Source of the DNA: CFX5 sp964568485 | GTDB lineage: Bacteria; Chloroflexota; Anaerolineae; Caldilineales; Caldilineaceae | NCBI GenBank assembly: GCA_964568485.1 | Contig: CAZMRA010000128.1 | Location: forward strand, 1 to 13,592 | DNA: 13,592 nt | Direction of reading: 5' to 3' | Shown here: positions 1 to 6,952 of the stretch, piece by piece | Layout: each line of letters begins with the position of its first letter | Position numbering within the stretch: the first letter of the stretch is position 1 | The notes under the pieces: generated by a model | Database searches by the model: none | Seen by the model: the letters and a program-made list of their open reading frames with translations, nothing else | Told to the model about the DNA's origin: nothing | Program-made: the position numbers and the translations under genes

Positions 1-43
1 ACCGCACCAGCTCGCGCAGGTGATCGCGATCGCGGTAAACCAT
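1..43 (-). CDS. Possible 5' end of a divergent gene (partial, unidentified)
   Basis: Reading the minus strand from an ATG at 43 gives 14 codons (M-V-Y-R-D-R-D-H-L-R-E-L-V-R) that stay open to the window edge. A GGGAG sequence lies 5 nt before this ATG on the minus strand. A second in-frame minus-strand ATG lies at 67. The peptide is charged and helix-like, as real coding sequence often is, but is far too short to assign to a family. The + strand reading of the same bases could instead be the last 14 codons of an upstream gene ending with TGA at 43-45. I favour the divergent start only slightly. Confidence 0.25.
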   Translation of the reverse strand, partial: MVYRDRDHLRELVR

Positions 44-68
44 GATTGCTCCCAATCCCTCAATCATG
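41..68. promoter_or_regulatory. 8-bp inverted repeat upstream of the binding-protein gene
   Basis: CATGATTG at 41-48 and CAATCATG at 61-68 are perfect inverted repeats separated by 12 nt. The dyad lies 33 nt before the start of the importer operon. Each arm carries one of the two candidate minus-strand ATG codons. There is no T-run on the + side, so it does not look like a terminator. It could be an operator or an RNA hairpin; the sequence alone does not decide. Confidence 0.3.
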
Positions 69-100
69 CCGCCCCGACTTTTCGACAGAGGAGGAACAAA

Positions 101-2137
101 ATGCATCGTGTGGTTAGGTTCTCTAGCAAAGTCGTATTACCAGCTGTACTGATAATGGCGCTTCTGGTTGCCTGTGCGCCCGCTACAGATGCACCACCCG
201 CGGCCGATATGCCATCCGCCGCCGTGGAAGCGGCTGCTCCTGCTGAACAGGCTGCCGCCGCAGTAGATGTGGATCCCGATGCCAAAGAAGCGCCAATGTT
301 GGCCGAATTGGTGGCGTCCGGTGATTTGCCCCCCTTGGAAGAGCGGCTTCCTGCCGTGCCGCTCGTGGTTGAGCCAATCGCAAGCTTGGGTAAATATGGA
401 GGTACTTGGCGCACAGCATTGGTCGGTGGCCAAGACAATGCTTGGCTGACCCGCACCATCAGCTATGACCATCTCGTGCGCTGGGCCCGCGATTGGTCGG
501 GCACCGAGCCGAACGTCGCAGAAGCGGTCGAAGCCAACGAGGATGCTAGTGAATACACCTTTCATCTGCGCGAAGGCATGAAATGGTCCGATGGTGAACC
601 CTTTACCGCAGATGACCTGCTCTTCTGGTACGAAGATATTCTGTCCAATGAAGAGTATCGGGCGGTTCACCCGGTGGCTGGCTGGTTGCAAGCTGGTGGT
701 GAGCCACCAGTGGTGGAAAAGCTCGATGATGCTACGGTGGTCTTTAAATTTAATGGCCCCCATGGTCTCTTCTTGCAATTTCTGGCCACACCCGATGGGG
801 ATGCGCCCACGCGCTGGCCCAAACACTATTGTTCGCAATTCCACCCCGATTACAACACTGAGAACTTGGATGATCTGATCGCCGAAGCCGGCGCTACCGA
901 CTGGGTTAACTTGATGGATCTCAAGTGCGGCGGTGTGCCGGGCACGCCTTACGATGCGCGCTGGCAAAATGGTGATTTGCCCACGCTGAAAGCTTGGCGG
1001 CTCACAACGCCGTATGGGGCTGGTTCGCAAGTGGTTGGTGAGCGCAACCCCTATTATTGGAAGGTTGACCCCGAAGGTCGCCAGTTGCCCTACATCGATC
1101 GGGTCGTCTACGACGTGCTCGAAGATCGCGAAGTCTTGTTGCTCAAGGTGCTGAATGGTGAGGTCGATATGATGAGCCGCCACTTCAACACCAACGACAA
1201 CAAGGCTGTGCTCACCGATAACATGGAACAGGGTGGGTACAAGTTCTTCGAGACGGTAAGCAGTGGCAACGTGATTGGTTTCCACTTTAACCTCAATCAC
1301 AAGAATCCCCGGTTGCGCGAAATATTCCAGAACAAGGATTTCCGCATCGCCATGTCGCACGCCATCAACCGCCAAGAGATTATCGACTTGATCTTGATTG
1401 GTCAGGGCGAACCCATGAACAACGCCATGGGCAAAACCGCGGGTGATCTCTACGATGAAGAGATGTACACGCTCTATACCGAGTACGACCCAGAAGTGGC
1501 CGCCGAACACTTGGCTGCTGCGGGCTTCACCGAAAAAGGCCCCGACGGCTTCTACCTCGGTCCCGATGGTGAGCCCTTCTCGTTCTCTGTACAAACAACC
1601 GAAGCCTTTGGTCATTACACCATTGCCGAGATCGTCGTGCAGCAGTGGCAAGCCTTTGGCATCAACGCCCAGCTGAATGTGATCGACCGGGCCTTACTCT
1701 ACACCCGCAAGGATAGTAGTGAGCACGATGTGCATGTCTGGGGTGCAGGTGGTGGCCCAGAAGTTTATCTGGATCCCCGCCATTTCCTGCCAGTGCATAG
1801 TGAATCTGCCTTCGCCATGGCCTGGTATAACTGGTATGTCAACCCCACGGGCGAAGGGGCATTGGTTCCACCAGAGGAGCCGCCAGATCCAGTAAAGCGC
1901 CAGATGGAGCTGTACGATCAGATCAAAGGCACTGGGGACGCTGCCCAACAGGCTGAATTGATGAAGGAGATCTTGGCGATCGCCAAAGATCAGTTCTATG
2001 TGATCGGCATCAGTGCCAGCCCGCCCGGTTATGGCATTGTCAAGAACAATTTCCATAATGTTCCCGAGACGATGATCGGTTCGTGGCAGTACCCCGACCC
2101 CGCACCAACCAATCCCGAACAATATTGGATCGAATAG
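101..2137 (+). CDS. ABC importer substrate-binding lipoprotein, family 5 (Opp/Dpp type)
   Basis: This 678-residue protein should capture the substrate outside the membrane and pass it to the permeases encoded just downstream. The start at 101 is chosen because AGAGGAGGAA (87-96) is an excellent ribosome site and the protein then opens with a lipoprotein signal: basic MHRVVRFSSK, a hydrophobic core, and lipobox LVAC with Cys25. The in-frame upstream ATG at 20 would bury that signal. Residues 26-65 are an Ala/Pro-rich, acidic tether; the folded SBP_bac_5 domain begins near GKYGGTWR (97-104). A motif typical of the family is FHLREGMKWSDGEPFTADD (bases about 560-620). At 678 residues it is longer than classical DppA/OppA (about 500-540), resembling the larger family-5 proteins that in several bacteria bind oligosaccharides. 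The substrate cannot be read from sequence; sugar or glycoside is my inference, peptide the alternative. First gene of a five-gene operon. Confidence 0.93.
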   Translation: MHRVVRFSSKVVLPAVLIMALLVACAPATDAPPAADMPSAAVEAAAPAEQAAAAVDVDPDAKEAPMLAELVASGDLPPLEERLPAVPLVVEPIASLGKYGGTWRTALVGGQDNAWLTRTISYDHLVRWARDWSGTEPNVAEAVEANEDASEYTFHLREGMKWSDGEPFTADDLLFWYEDILSNEEYRAVHPVAGWLQAGGEPPVVEKLDDATVVFKFNGPHGLFLQFLATPDGDAPTRWPKHYCSQFHPDYNTENLDDLIAEAGATDWVNLMDLKCGGVPGTPYDARWQNGDLPTLKAWRLTTPYGAGSQVVGERNPYYWKVDPEGRQLPYIDRVVYDVLEDREVLLLKVLNGEVDMMSRHFNTNDNKAVLTDNMEQGGYKFFETVSSGNVIGFHFNLNHKNPRLREIFQNKDFRIAMSHAINRQEIIDLILIGQGEPMNNAMGKTAGDLYDEEMYTLYTEYDPEVAAEHLAAAGFTEKGPDGFYLGPDGEPFSFSVQTTEAFGHYTIAEIVVQQWQAFGINAQLNVIDRALLYTRKDSSEHDVHVWGAGGGPEVYLDPRHFLPVHSESAFAMAWYNWYVNPTGEGALVPPEEPPDPVKRQMELYDQIKGTGDAAQQAELMKEILAIAKDQFYVIGISASPPGYGIVKNNFHNVPETMIGSWQYPDPAPTNPEQYWIE

Positions 2138-2156
2138 CCGGGAACGAATTCTAGGA

Positions 2157-2191
2157 AACGGGATACAGAACGTTCAGCTCTGTATCCCGTT
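2157..2191 (+). promoter_or_regulatory. Intercistronic RNA hairpin between binding protein and permease
   Basis: AACGGGATACAGA (2157-2169) and TCTGTATCCCGTT (2179-2191) form a perfect 13-bp stem with a 9-nt loop, 19 nt after the binding-protein stop and 20 nt before the permease start. The right arm is followed by GAGTCGCTTC, not a T-run, so it is not a standard rho-independent terminator. Hairpins at this place in binding-protein importer operons are known to protect the upstream mRNA from 3' exonucleases, giving more binding protein than permease; this one probably does the same or partially attenuates transcription. Confidence 0.7.
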
Positions 2192-2211
2192 GAGTCGCTT
2201 CGGAGAGTGCT

Positions 2212-3194
2212 ATGCTCCCTTTTATGATCAAACGCACGCTGTATATGATCCCGACCTTGATCGCCATCTCAATCGTCTCGTTTGTGATCATCCAGTTGCC
2301 TCCGGGGGATTATTTGACGACCTTGGTGGCATCACTGGCCTCACAAGGCGAACAGGTGGATCCGGCCGCGTTGGTGGCGTTGCGTGAACGCTATGGATTG
2401 GGACAACCAATCTACGTGCAATATTACAAATGGATCTCCAACATTGTGCTGCGCGGTGACTTTGGTCAGTCCTTCGCCTGGAATATGCCCGTCTCGGCCT
2501 TGATCTGGGAGCGGCTGGTGTTGACCGTGGTGTTATCGCTCGCCGCGTTGCTCTTTGTCTGGATCGTCGCCTTTCCGATTGGGATTTACTCGGCGGTCAA
2601 ACAATATTCATTGGGCGACTATTTTGCCACCTTTATTGGTTTTATTGGCTTGGCAACCCCCAGCTTTTTGATCGCCCTGGTCTTGATGTATGTGGCCTTC
2701 AAGTACTTTAACCAAAGTGTTGGCGGCCTCTTTTCCCCCGAATATCAAGAAGCCCCCTGGAATTGGGCCAAAGTGTTGGATCTCATCGGCCATTTGTGGA
2801 TACCCATGGTGATTCTCGGCATGGAAGGCACCGCGAGCCTGATCCGGGTGATGCGCGCCAATCTGCTGGATGAGTTACGCAAGCCGTATGTGGTGACTGC
2901 ACGCGCCAAAGGGCTGCCCGAATGGAAGGTGATTCTGAAATATCCGGTGCGTTTGGCGCTCAATCCCTTTATCAGCACTGTGGGCTGGGTGTTGCCTGGC
3001 TTGGTCTCTGGTTCAGCCATTTTGTCGATTGTGCTGAGCTTGCCCACCACCGGGCCGCTCCTCTTGCGGGCGTTGCTCTCGCAAGATATGTACTTGGCCG
3101 CTAGTTCGATCTTGTTGCTAAGTGTGCTCACCGTGATCGGCACCCTCATTTCGGATCTGCTTTTGGCTTGGCTTGATCCGCGTATCCGTTATTA
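2212..3194 (+). CDS. ABC importer permease, DppB/OppB-like (3' end at assembly gap)
   Basis: Membrane subunit of the Opp/Dpp-type importer. The ATG at 2212 follows GGAGAG (2202-2207); the next in-frame ATG (2224) is too far from that site. The 327 readable residues show an N-terminal membrane helix (about 9-28), a family-typical extracellular stretch with RYGLGQPIYVQYYKW (60-74) and GDFGQSF (82-88), a block of hydrophobic helices from about residue 100, and the cytoplasmic EAA coupling loop PYVVTARAKGLPEWKVI (225-241) that contacts the ATPases. It reaches LAWLDPRIRY (318-327), the usual C-terminus of DppB-type permeases. The next codon starts TA just before the N run, so a stop (TAA or TAG) right there is likely; an open frame continuing through the Ns to 3330 would depend on the gap being exactly 100 nt. 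The protein is therefore probably nearly complete. Confidence 0.92.
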
Positions 3195-3294
3195 NNNNNN
3201 NNNNNNNNNNNNNNNNNNNNNNNNNNNNNNNNNNNNNNNNNNNNNNNNNNNNNNNNNNNNNNNNNNNNNNNNNNNNNNNNNNNNNNNNNNNNNN
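3195..3294. other. Assembly gap (100 N)
   Basis: Exactly 100 Ns separate the end of the first permease from the second. One hundred is a common placeholder for a gap of unknown length. Both flanks belong to the same type of importer in the expected DppB-then-DppC order, so the join is probably right. The gap should hold the stop of the first permease and perhaps a short spacer. Confidence 0.97.
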
Positions 3295-3329
3295 AGCGTT
3301 CACCCATCGACCATCAAGGAAGCTTGCTG

Positions 3330-4490
3330 ATGACCACCGATGTTCGTTCGATACCCGCGGAAGAAGCCCCCTCTTCTATAGCGATGCTGCCCGAGCCAGA
3401 AAGTCGCGTTTCCATGGCTTCGCAGTGGAAGCTGATGTGGTGGAAATTTCGCAAACATAAGCTGGCTGTTGTTGGCGGCATCATCACCATTTTGATCTAT
3501 TTGGTAGCGCTATTTGCTGAATTTCTCGCCCCTTTTTCGACCGATATGTTCAGCGCGACGTACACCTATGCGCCACCGCAACCGCTCCACTTATTCGAAG
3601 AGACGACCGAAGGCCTGCGCTTTAATCCGTATGTCAACGGCTATACCGTGGAGATCGATCCGGCAGCCTTACGCCGGACTTTTGTCGTTGATGAAAGTGC
3701 CAAACATTATGTTGGCTTTTTTGTCGAGGGGACACCTTACCGCCTCTTTGGCCTCTTTGAAACCAACCGGCATCTGATCGGCCCTGAAGAGCCGGATGCA
3801 CCGATGTATCTGCTGGGAGCCGACCGTTTGGGGCGCGATGTGCTCAGCCGGTTAATCTATGGCACGCGCATCTCCATGTCTATTGGTCTGGTGGGGGTCG
3901 CGGTTAGCTTTGTGTTGGGCATTTTGTTAGGCGGGATCTCTGGCTTTTATGGTGGGGCCATCGACAATTTGATCCAACGCATCATCGAGTTTATTCGTTC
4001 TTTGCCCACCATCCCGCTGTGGATGGGGTTGGCCGCAGCTTTGCCCACCGATTGGCCGCCAACACGCGTCTACTTTGGCATCACGCTGATCTTGGCCTTT
4101 GTCAACTGGACAGGGTTGGCGCGTGTGGTGCGCGGTCGGTTTTTGGCCTTGCGCACCGAGGATTTTGTCACTGCGGCTCGCTTGGATGGCTCTAGCGAGA
4201 TGCGCATCATCTGGAAACATATGGTGCCCTCCTTCACCAGCCACATCATCGCCGCGCTGACCTTAGCGATCCCCGGCACAATTCTTGCCGAAACCGCACT
4301 CAGCTTTCTGGGCTTGGGCCTACGTGCTCCTGTGGTCAGTTGGGGCGTGTTGTTGCAAGAAGCACAGAATATTCGAGCTGTCGCTACCGCTCCCTGGCTG
4401 CTGGTCCCCGGTTTGGTCGTGGTGATCACCGTGCTGGCCCTCAACTTCTTGGGGGATGGCTTGCGCGATGCAGCTGATCCATACCGCTGA
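3330..4490 (+). CDS. ABC importer permease, DppC/OppC-like
   Basis: Second membrane subunit, partner of the DppB-like permease. ATG at 3330 is preceded by AAGGAAG (3316-3322) at 7-nt spacing; an upstream in-frame TTG at 3324 is less likely. The 386 residues start with a 30-residue hydrophilic tail, then the OppC N-terminal block WKFRKHKLAVVGGIITILIY (38-57) and a membrane helix. Next comes an extracellular insert of roughly 85 residues (about 72-158), larger than in classical DppC and typical of this Opp subfamily. LLGADRLGRDVLSRLIYGTR (161-180) is the hallmark entry into the transport core. The EAA loop is at about 279-300 (FVTAARLDGSSEMRIIWKHM). The C-terminus NFLGDGLRDAADP is canonical. 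Only 18 nt separate it from the first ATPase gene, so they are co-transcribed. Confidence 0.94.
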   Translation: MTTDVRSIPAEEAPSSIAMLPEPESRVSMASQWKLMWWKFRKHKLAVVGGIITILIYLVALFAEFLAPFSTDMFSATYTYAPPQPLHLFEETTEGLRFNPYVNGYTVEIDPAALRRTFVVDESAKHYVGFFVEGTPYRLFGLFETNRHLIGPEEPDAPMYLLGADRLGRDVLSRLIYGTRISMSIGLVGVAVSFVLGILLGGISGFYGGAIDNLIQRIIEFIRSLPTIPLWMGLAAALPTDWPPTRVYFGITLILAFVNWTGLARVVRGRFLALRTEDFVTAARLDGSSEMRIIWKHMVPSFTSHIIAALTLAIPGTILAETALSFLGLGLRAPVVSWGVLLQEAQNIRAVATAPWLLVPGLVVVITVLALNFLGDGLRDAADPYR

Positions 4491-4508
4491 TGGCTACTGG
4501 GCAGAACT

Positions 4509-5588
4509 ATGACCATTGAACAGAAATCAATTCACGTTGGCCCTATGACAAATTCAAACCAACCATTGATCGAAATTAGAAATCTCAAAACCTATTTTTT
4601 CACCGATGAAGGGGTCGTGAAGGCAGTCGATGGGGTCGACTTTGACATCTACCGCAACCGTACACTCTGTGTCGTAGGTGAGAGCGGCTGTGGCAAGAGC
4701 ATCACCGCTCGCTCGATCTTGCAAATTGTCGACCCGCCGGGCCGTTTGGTGGAGGGTGAAATCCGTTTCCATCGCCTCCAAGGGGAAAACGGTAGCCGTC
4801 GCAGCGAAGTGATCGACCTCGCCAAGCTGGCACCCCGCAGCCGCGCCATGCGCTCCATTCGCGGCAAAGATATTTCGATGATCTTTCAAGAGCCGATGAC
4901 CTCGCTCAGCCCGATCCATACCGTGGGTGACCAGATTATCGAGAATATTCTGCTGCATTTGCCGGTTACTAAGGAAGAGGCGCGCGAACGGGCCATCGAG
5001 CTGCTGCGGCGCGTTGGCATTCCGCGGCCAGCCGAGCGCGTCGATGGCTATCCCTTTCAGATGAGTGGTGGGATGCGGCAACGGGTGATGATTGCGATGG
5101 CCTTGGCTTGCAACCCCAGCTTGTTGATCGCCGATGAACCGACCACCGCGGTGGATGTGACCACCCAAGCACAGATTCTGGAATTGCTGCTCGAATTGCA
5201 GCAAGAGTACGGCATGGGCATCATGCTCATTACCCATGATCTGGGGGTGGTGGCCGAGATGGCCGATGATGTGGTGGTGATGTATCTGGGGAAGGTGGCC
5301 GAACAAGGCAGCGTGGATGAAATTTTCCATGATGCCAAACATCCCTACACCCAAGCGTTGCTTCGCTCGATTCCGCAAGTGGGCGTGCGCCGCCAGCAAG
5401 GGCGATTGAACTCGATCCGCGGCATGGTGCCGGATCCGCTCAATCGTCCACCCGGGTGCCCATTTAGCACCCGTTGCGATCTGGTCATGCCGGGTCGGTG
5501 TGATCGGATCATCCCGCCGCCTGTTTCCGTAGGGCCGGGCCGCTCGGTGCGTTGCCTGCTTTATGGTGATGAAGAGAGCAACGCATGA
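4509..5588 (+). CDS. ABC importer ATPase, DppD/OppD-like
   Basis: Cytoplasmic ATPase that, paired with the next ATPase, powers the importer. The 359 residues show Walker A GESGCGKS (57-64), Q-loop Gln127 in FQEPMTSLSP, signature MSGGMRQR (185-192), Walker B LLIADE (205-210) with PTTAVDVT D-loop, and H-loop His243. The C-terminal oligopeptide-transporter extension starts at about HPYTQALL (278-285) and has four Cys (317, 323, 331, 349) in a C-x5-C-x7-C-x17-C pattern; in some OppD-type proteins such a set binds an iron-sulfur cluster. The start is uncertain: ATG 4509 has only a poor ribosome site, and ATG 4545 (giving MTNSNQPLIEIRNL) would match the usual short N-terminus of homologues but also lacks a good site. 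The stop overlaps a tiny reading frame by ATGA. Confidence 0.94.
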   Translation: MTIEQKSIHVGPMTNSNQPLIEIRNLKTYFFTDEGVVKAVDGVDFDIYRNRTLCVVGESGCGKSITARSILQIVDPPGRLVEGEIRFHRLQGENGSRRSEVIDLAKLAPRSRAMRSIRGKDISMIFQEPMTSLSPIHTVGDQIIENILLHLPVTKEEARERAIELLRRVGIPRPAERVDGYPFQMSGGMRQRVMIAMALACNPSLLIADEPTTAVDVTTQAQILELLLELQQEYGMGIMLITHDLGVVAEMADDVVVMYLGKVAEQGSVDEIFHDAKHPYTQALLRSIPQVGVRRQQGRLNSIRGMVPDPLNRPPGCPFSTRCDLVMPGRCDRIIPPPVSVGPGRSVRCLLYGDEESNA

Positions 5589-5644
5589 TTGCCGGCGTGT
5601 TGGAGAAGATGTTGGTGTCGTCGGGGTTTCTGCAAGCCGTCTGA
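5585..5644 (+). CDS. Possible 19-codon micro-ORF overlapping the ATPase stop
   Basis: An ATG at 5585 overlaps the upstream TGA in an ATGA arrangement, the classic geometry for translational coupling by stop-restart. It encodes 19 residues starting M-I-A-G-V-L-E-K and ending F-L-Q-A-V. It fills much of the 99-nt spacer between the two ATPase genes. No family is recognisable. It may simply be chance, or a relic of an earlier start of the next gene; translation through it could help ribosomes reach the second ATPase. Confidence 0.18.
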   Translation: MIAGVLEKMLVSSGFLQAV

Positions 5645-5687
5645 CTTCTGGTCAAAAAGCAGCCAAATTGAATGATGGAGCAATTGG

Positions 5688-6731
5688 ATGGGGCTTAAGC
5701 ATAATGGTGGGCAGCCGGAGACGCTGCTCGAGGTCAAAAACTTGCAAATGTATTTCCCGATCAAACGGGGCTTCTTTTCACGGACCATCGGCCATGTGAA
5801 AGCGGTGGATGGGGTTTCGTTTGCTATTCAACAAGGCGAGACATTGGGGTTGGTCGGCGAATCGGGCTGTGGCAAAACAACCGCTGGTCGCTGCATCCTG
5901 CGGGCTTATGATCCTACCGGCGGCGAATTGCTCTACCGCACGCCAAGCGGCCAATTGGTGGATCTGCGCCAACTTTCCAATCATCAACTCAAACCCTACC
6001 GTCAGCAGATCCGCATGATCTTCCAAGATCCCTTTTCTTCACTCAACCCGCGGATGCCGGTGCTTGAACTGATCGGCGACCCGCTCAAGGTGAACAAGAT
6101 CGCCCAGGGCAACGAATTGGAAGATCGAGTCGCCGGCCTATTACGCAAAGTCGGCTTGCGCCCGGAGTATATGCGGCGTTATCCGCATGCTTTTAGCGGC
6201 GGCGAACGTCAGCGGATTGGGATTGCGCGGGCGCTGGCGCTGGATCCGCGCCTGATTGTGGCCGACGAGGCAGTTTCGGCGTTAGATGTTTCGGTCCGGG
6301 CCCAGATCCTCAATCTATTGCAAGATTTGCAGGCCGAAATGGGGCTCACCTATCTCTTTGTCTCGCACGATCTCAGCGTGATTGAATATCTCTGCGATCG
6401 CGTGGCGGTGATGTATGTGGGCAAGCTGGTTGAGCTCGCCAACACCGAAGAACTCTTCGAGAAGCCTTTGCATCCCTATACCGAGGCGCTACTTTCAGCC
6501 GTGCCTAAGCCTGATCCGCGCTTGCGGCGCCGCAAACAGCGCATTGTGCTCGAAGGCGATGTGGCTGATCCTGCCAATCCCCCAAGTGGTTGTTATTTCC
6601 ATCCCCGTTGCCGGTACGCCAAGGAGGTTTGTAAGCACGAGACCCCGGCGCTGCGCGCGATCACCCCTGGTCACTTTGCCGCTTGTCACTTTGCTGAGGA
6701 ATTAAGTCTGCAAGGTGTCAACGCGAAGTGA
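5688..6731 (+). CDS. ABC importer ATPase, DppF/OppF-like
   Basis: Second ATPase of the importer and last gene of the operon. ATG 5688 follows GGAG (5677-5680) at 7-nt spacing. The 347 residues open with the OppF/DppF pattern LLEVKNLQMYFPIKRGFFSR (13-32). Walker A is GESGCGKT (57-64), Q-loop Gln113 (IFQDPFSSLNPR), signature FSGGERQR (169-176), Walker B LIVADE (189-194), H-loop His227. The usual Pro of ADEPVSALD is Ala here (ADEAVSALD), a mild change next to the catalytic Glu that should not abolish activity. The C-terminal extension carries Cys302, 308, 315 and 333 (C-x5-C-x6-C-x17-C), mirroring the partner ATPase. No obvious + strand terminator with a T-run follows. Confidence 0.94.
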   Translation: MGLKHNGGQPETLLEVKNLQMYFPIKRGFFSRTIGHVKAVDGVSFAIQQGETLGLVGESGCGKTTAGRCILRAYDPTGGELLYRTPSGQLVDLRQLSNHQLKPYRQQIRMIFQDPFSSLNPRMPVLELIGDPLKVNKIAQGNELEDRVAGLLRKVGLRPEYMRRYPHAFSGGERQRIGIARALALDPRLIVADEAVSALDVSVRAQILNLLQDLQAEMGLTYLFVSHDLSVIEYLCDRVAVMYVGKLVELANTEELFEKPLHPYTEALLSAVPKPDPRLRRRKQRIVLEGDVADPANPPSGCYFHPRCRYAKEVCKHETPALRAITPGHFAACHFAEELSLQGVNAK

Positions 6732-6838
6732 AGTCAAAAGTGCGGCCAATCACTTGCACAGATGATCATGAAAGATTCAGTTCATCCCTGAAAGCTGTGA
6801 ATTTCTAAGCTTTCTGCGGGTTGTTGATTATCCAAAAA

Positions 6839-6864
6839 AGGCTGATTGGGCCTACAATCAGCCT
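6839..6864 (-). terminator. Rho-independent terminator shape, oriented for the minus strand
   Basis: AGGCTGATTG (6839-6848) and CAATCAGCCT (6855-6864) form a perfect 10-bp stem with a 6-nt loop. Six A residues (6834-6839) overlap the foot of the left arm, so read on the minus strand the stem runs into T6: a textbook terminator shape. On the + strand the stem is followed by ATATGG with no T-run. Both neighbouring genes are on the + strand, so there is no obvious minus-strand client. It may still weakly end importer transcription, or protect its 3' end, or block antisense transcripts. Confidence 0.45.
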
Positions 6865-6952
6865 ATATGGGTCGAAGCTGGCCGTTATTGGTTGGCAATT
6901 TACCCGCTCACAAATTCCCATCAACGCTCCAGACAACAGGAAAGGTACAGGT

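Noticed and set aside
20..35. Palindromic GATCGCGATC / GCGATCGC bases near the window start, as a HIP1-like repeat
   Set aside because: Only one clear copy was noticed, so it is not a repeat family within this window.
137..1651. A 504-codon open frame on the minus strand inside the binding-protein gene
   Set aside because: The + strand frame has a lipoprotein signal, a strong ribosome site and clear family-5 motifs; the minus frame shows no domain and is a shadow of the codon bias.
3195..3330. Permease reading frame continuing through the Ns to a TGA at 3328-3330 that overlaps the next ATG
   Set aside because: It depends on the gap being exactly 100 nt. The residues after the gap do not look like a permease tail, and the frame probably stops at the TA codon before the Ns.
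4554..5399. A 281-codon minus-strand frame opposite the first ATPase
   Set aside because: It is His/Gln-rich with no recognisable domain, and lies opposite unmistakable ATPase motifs.
6821..6952. An N-terminal extension of 44 codons for the methyltransferase
   Set aside because: ATG 6953 has a good ribosome site and gives the normal family length; the extension covers the hairpin at 6839-6864 and is not protein-like.
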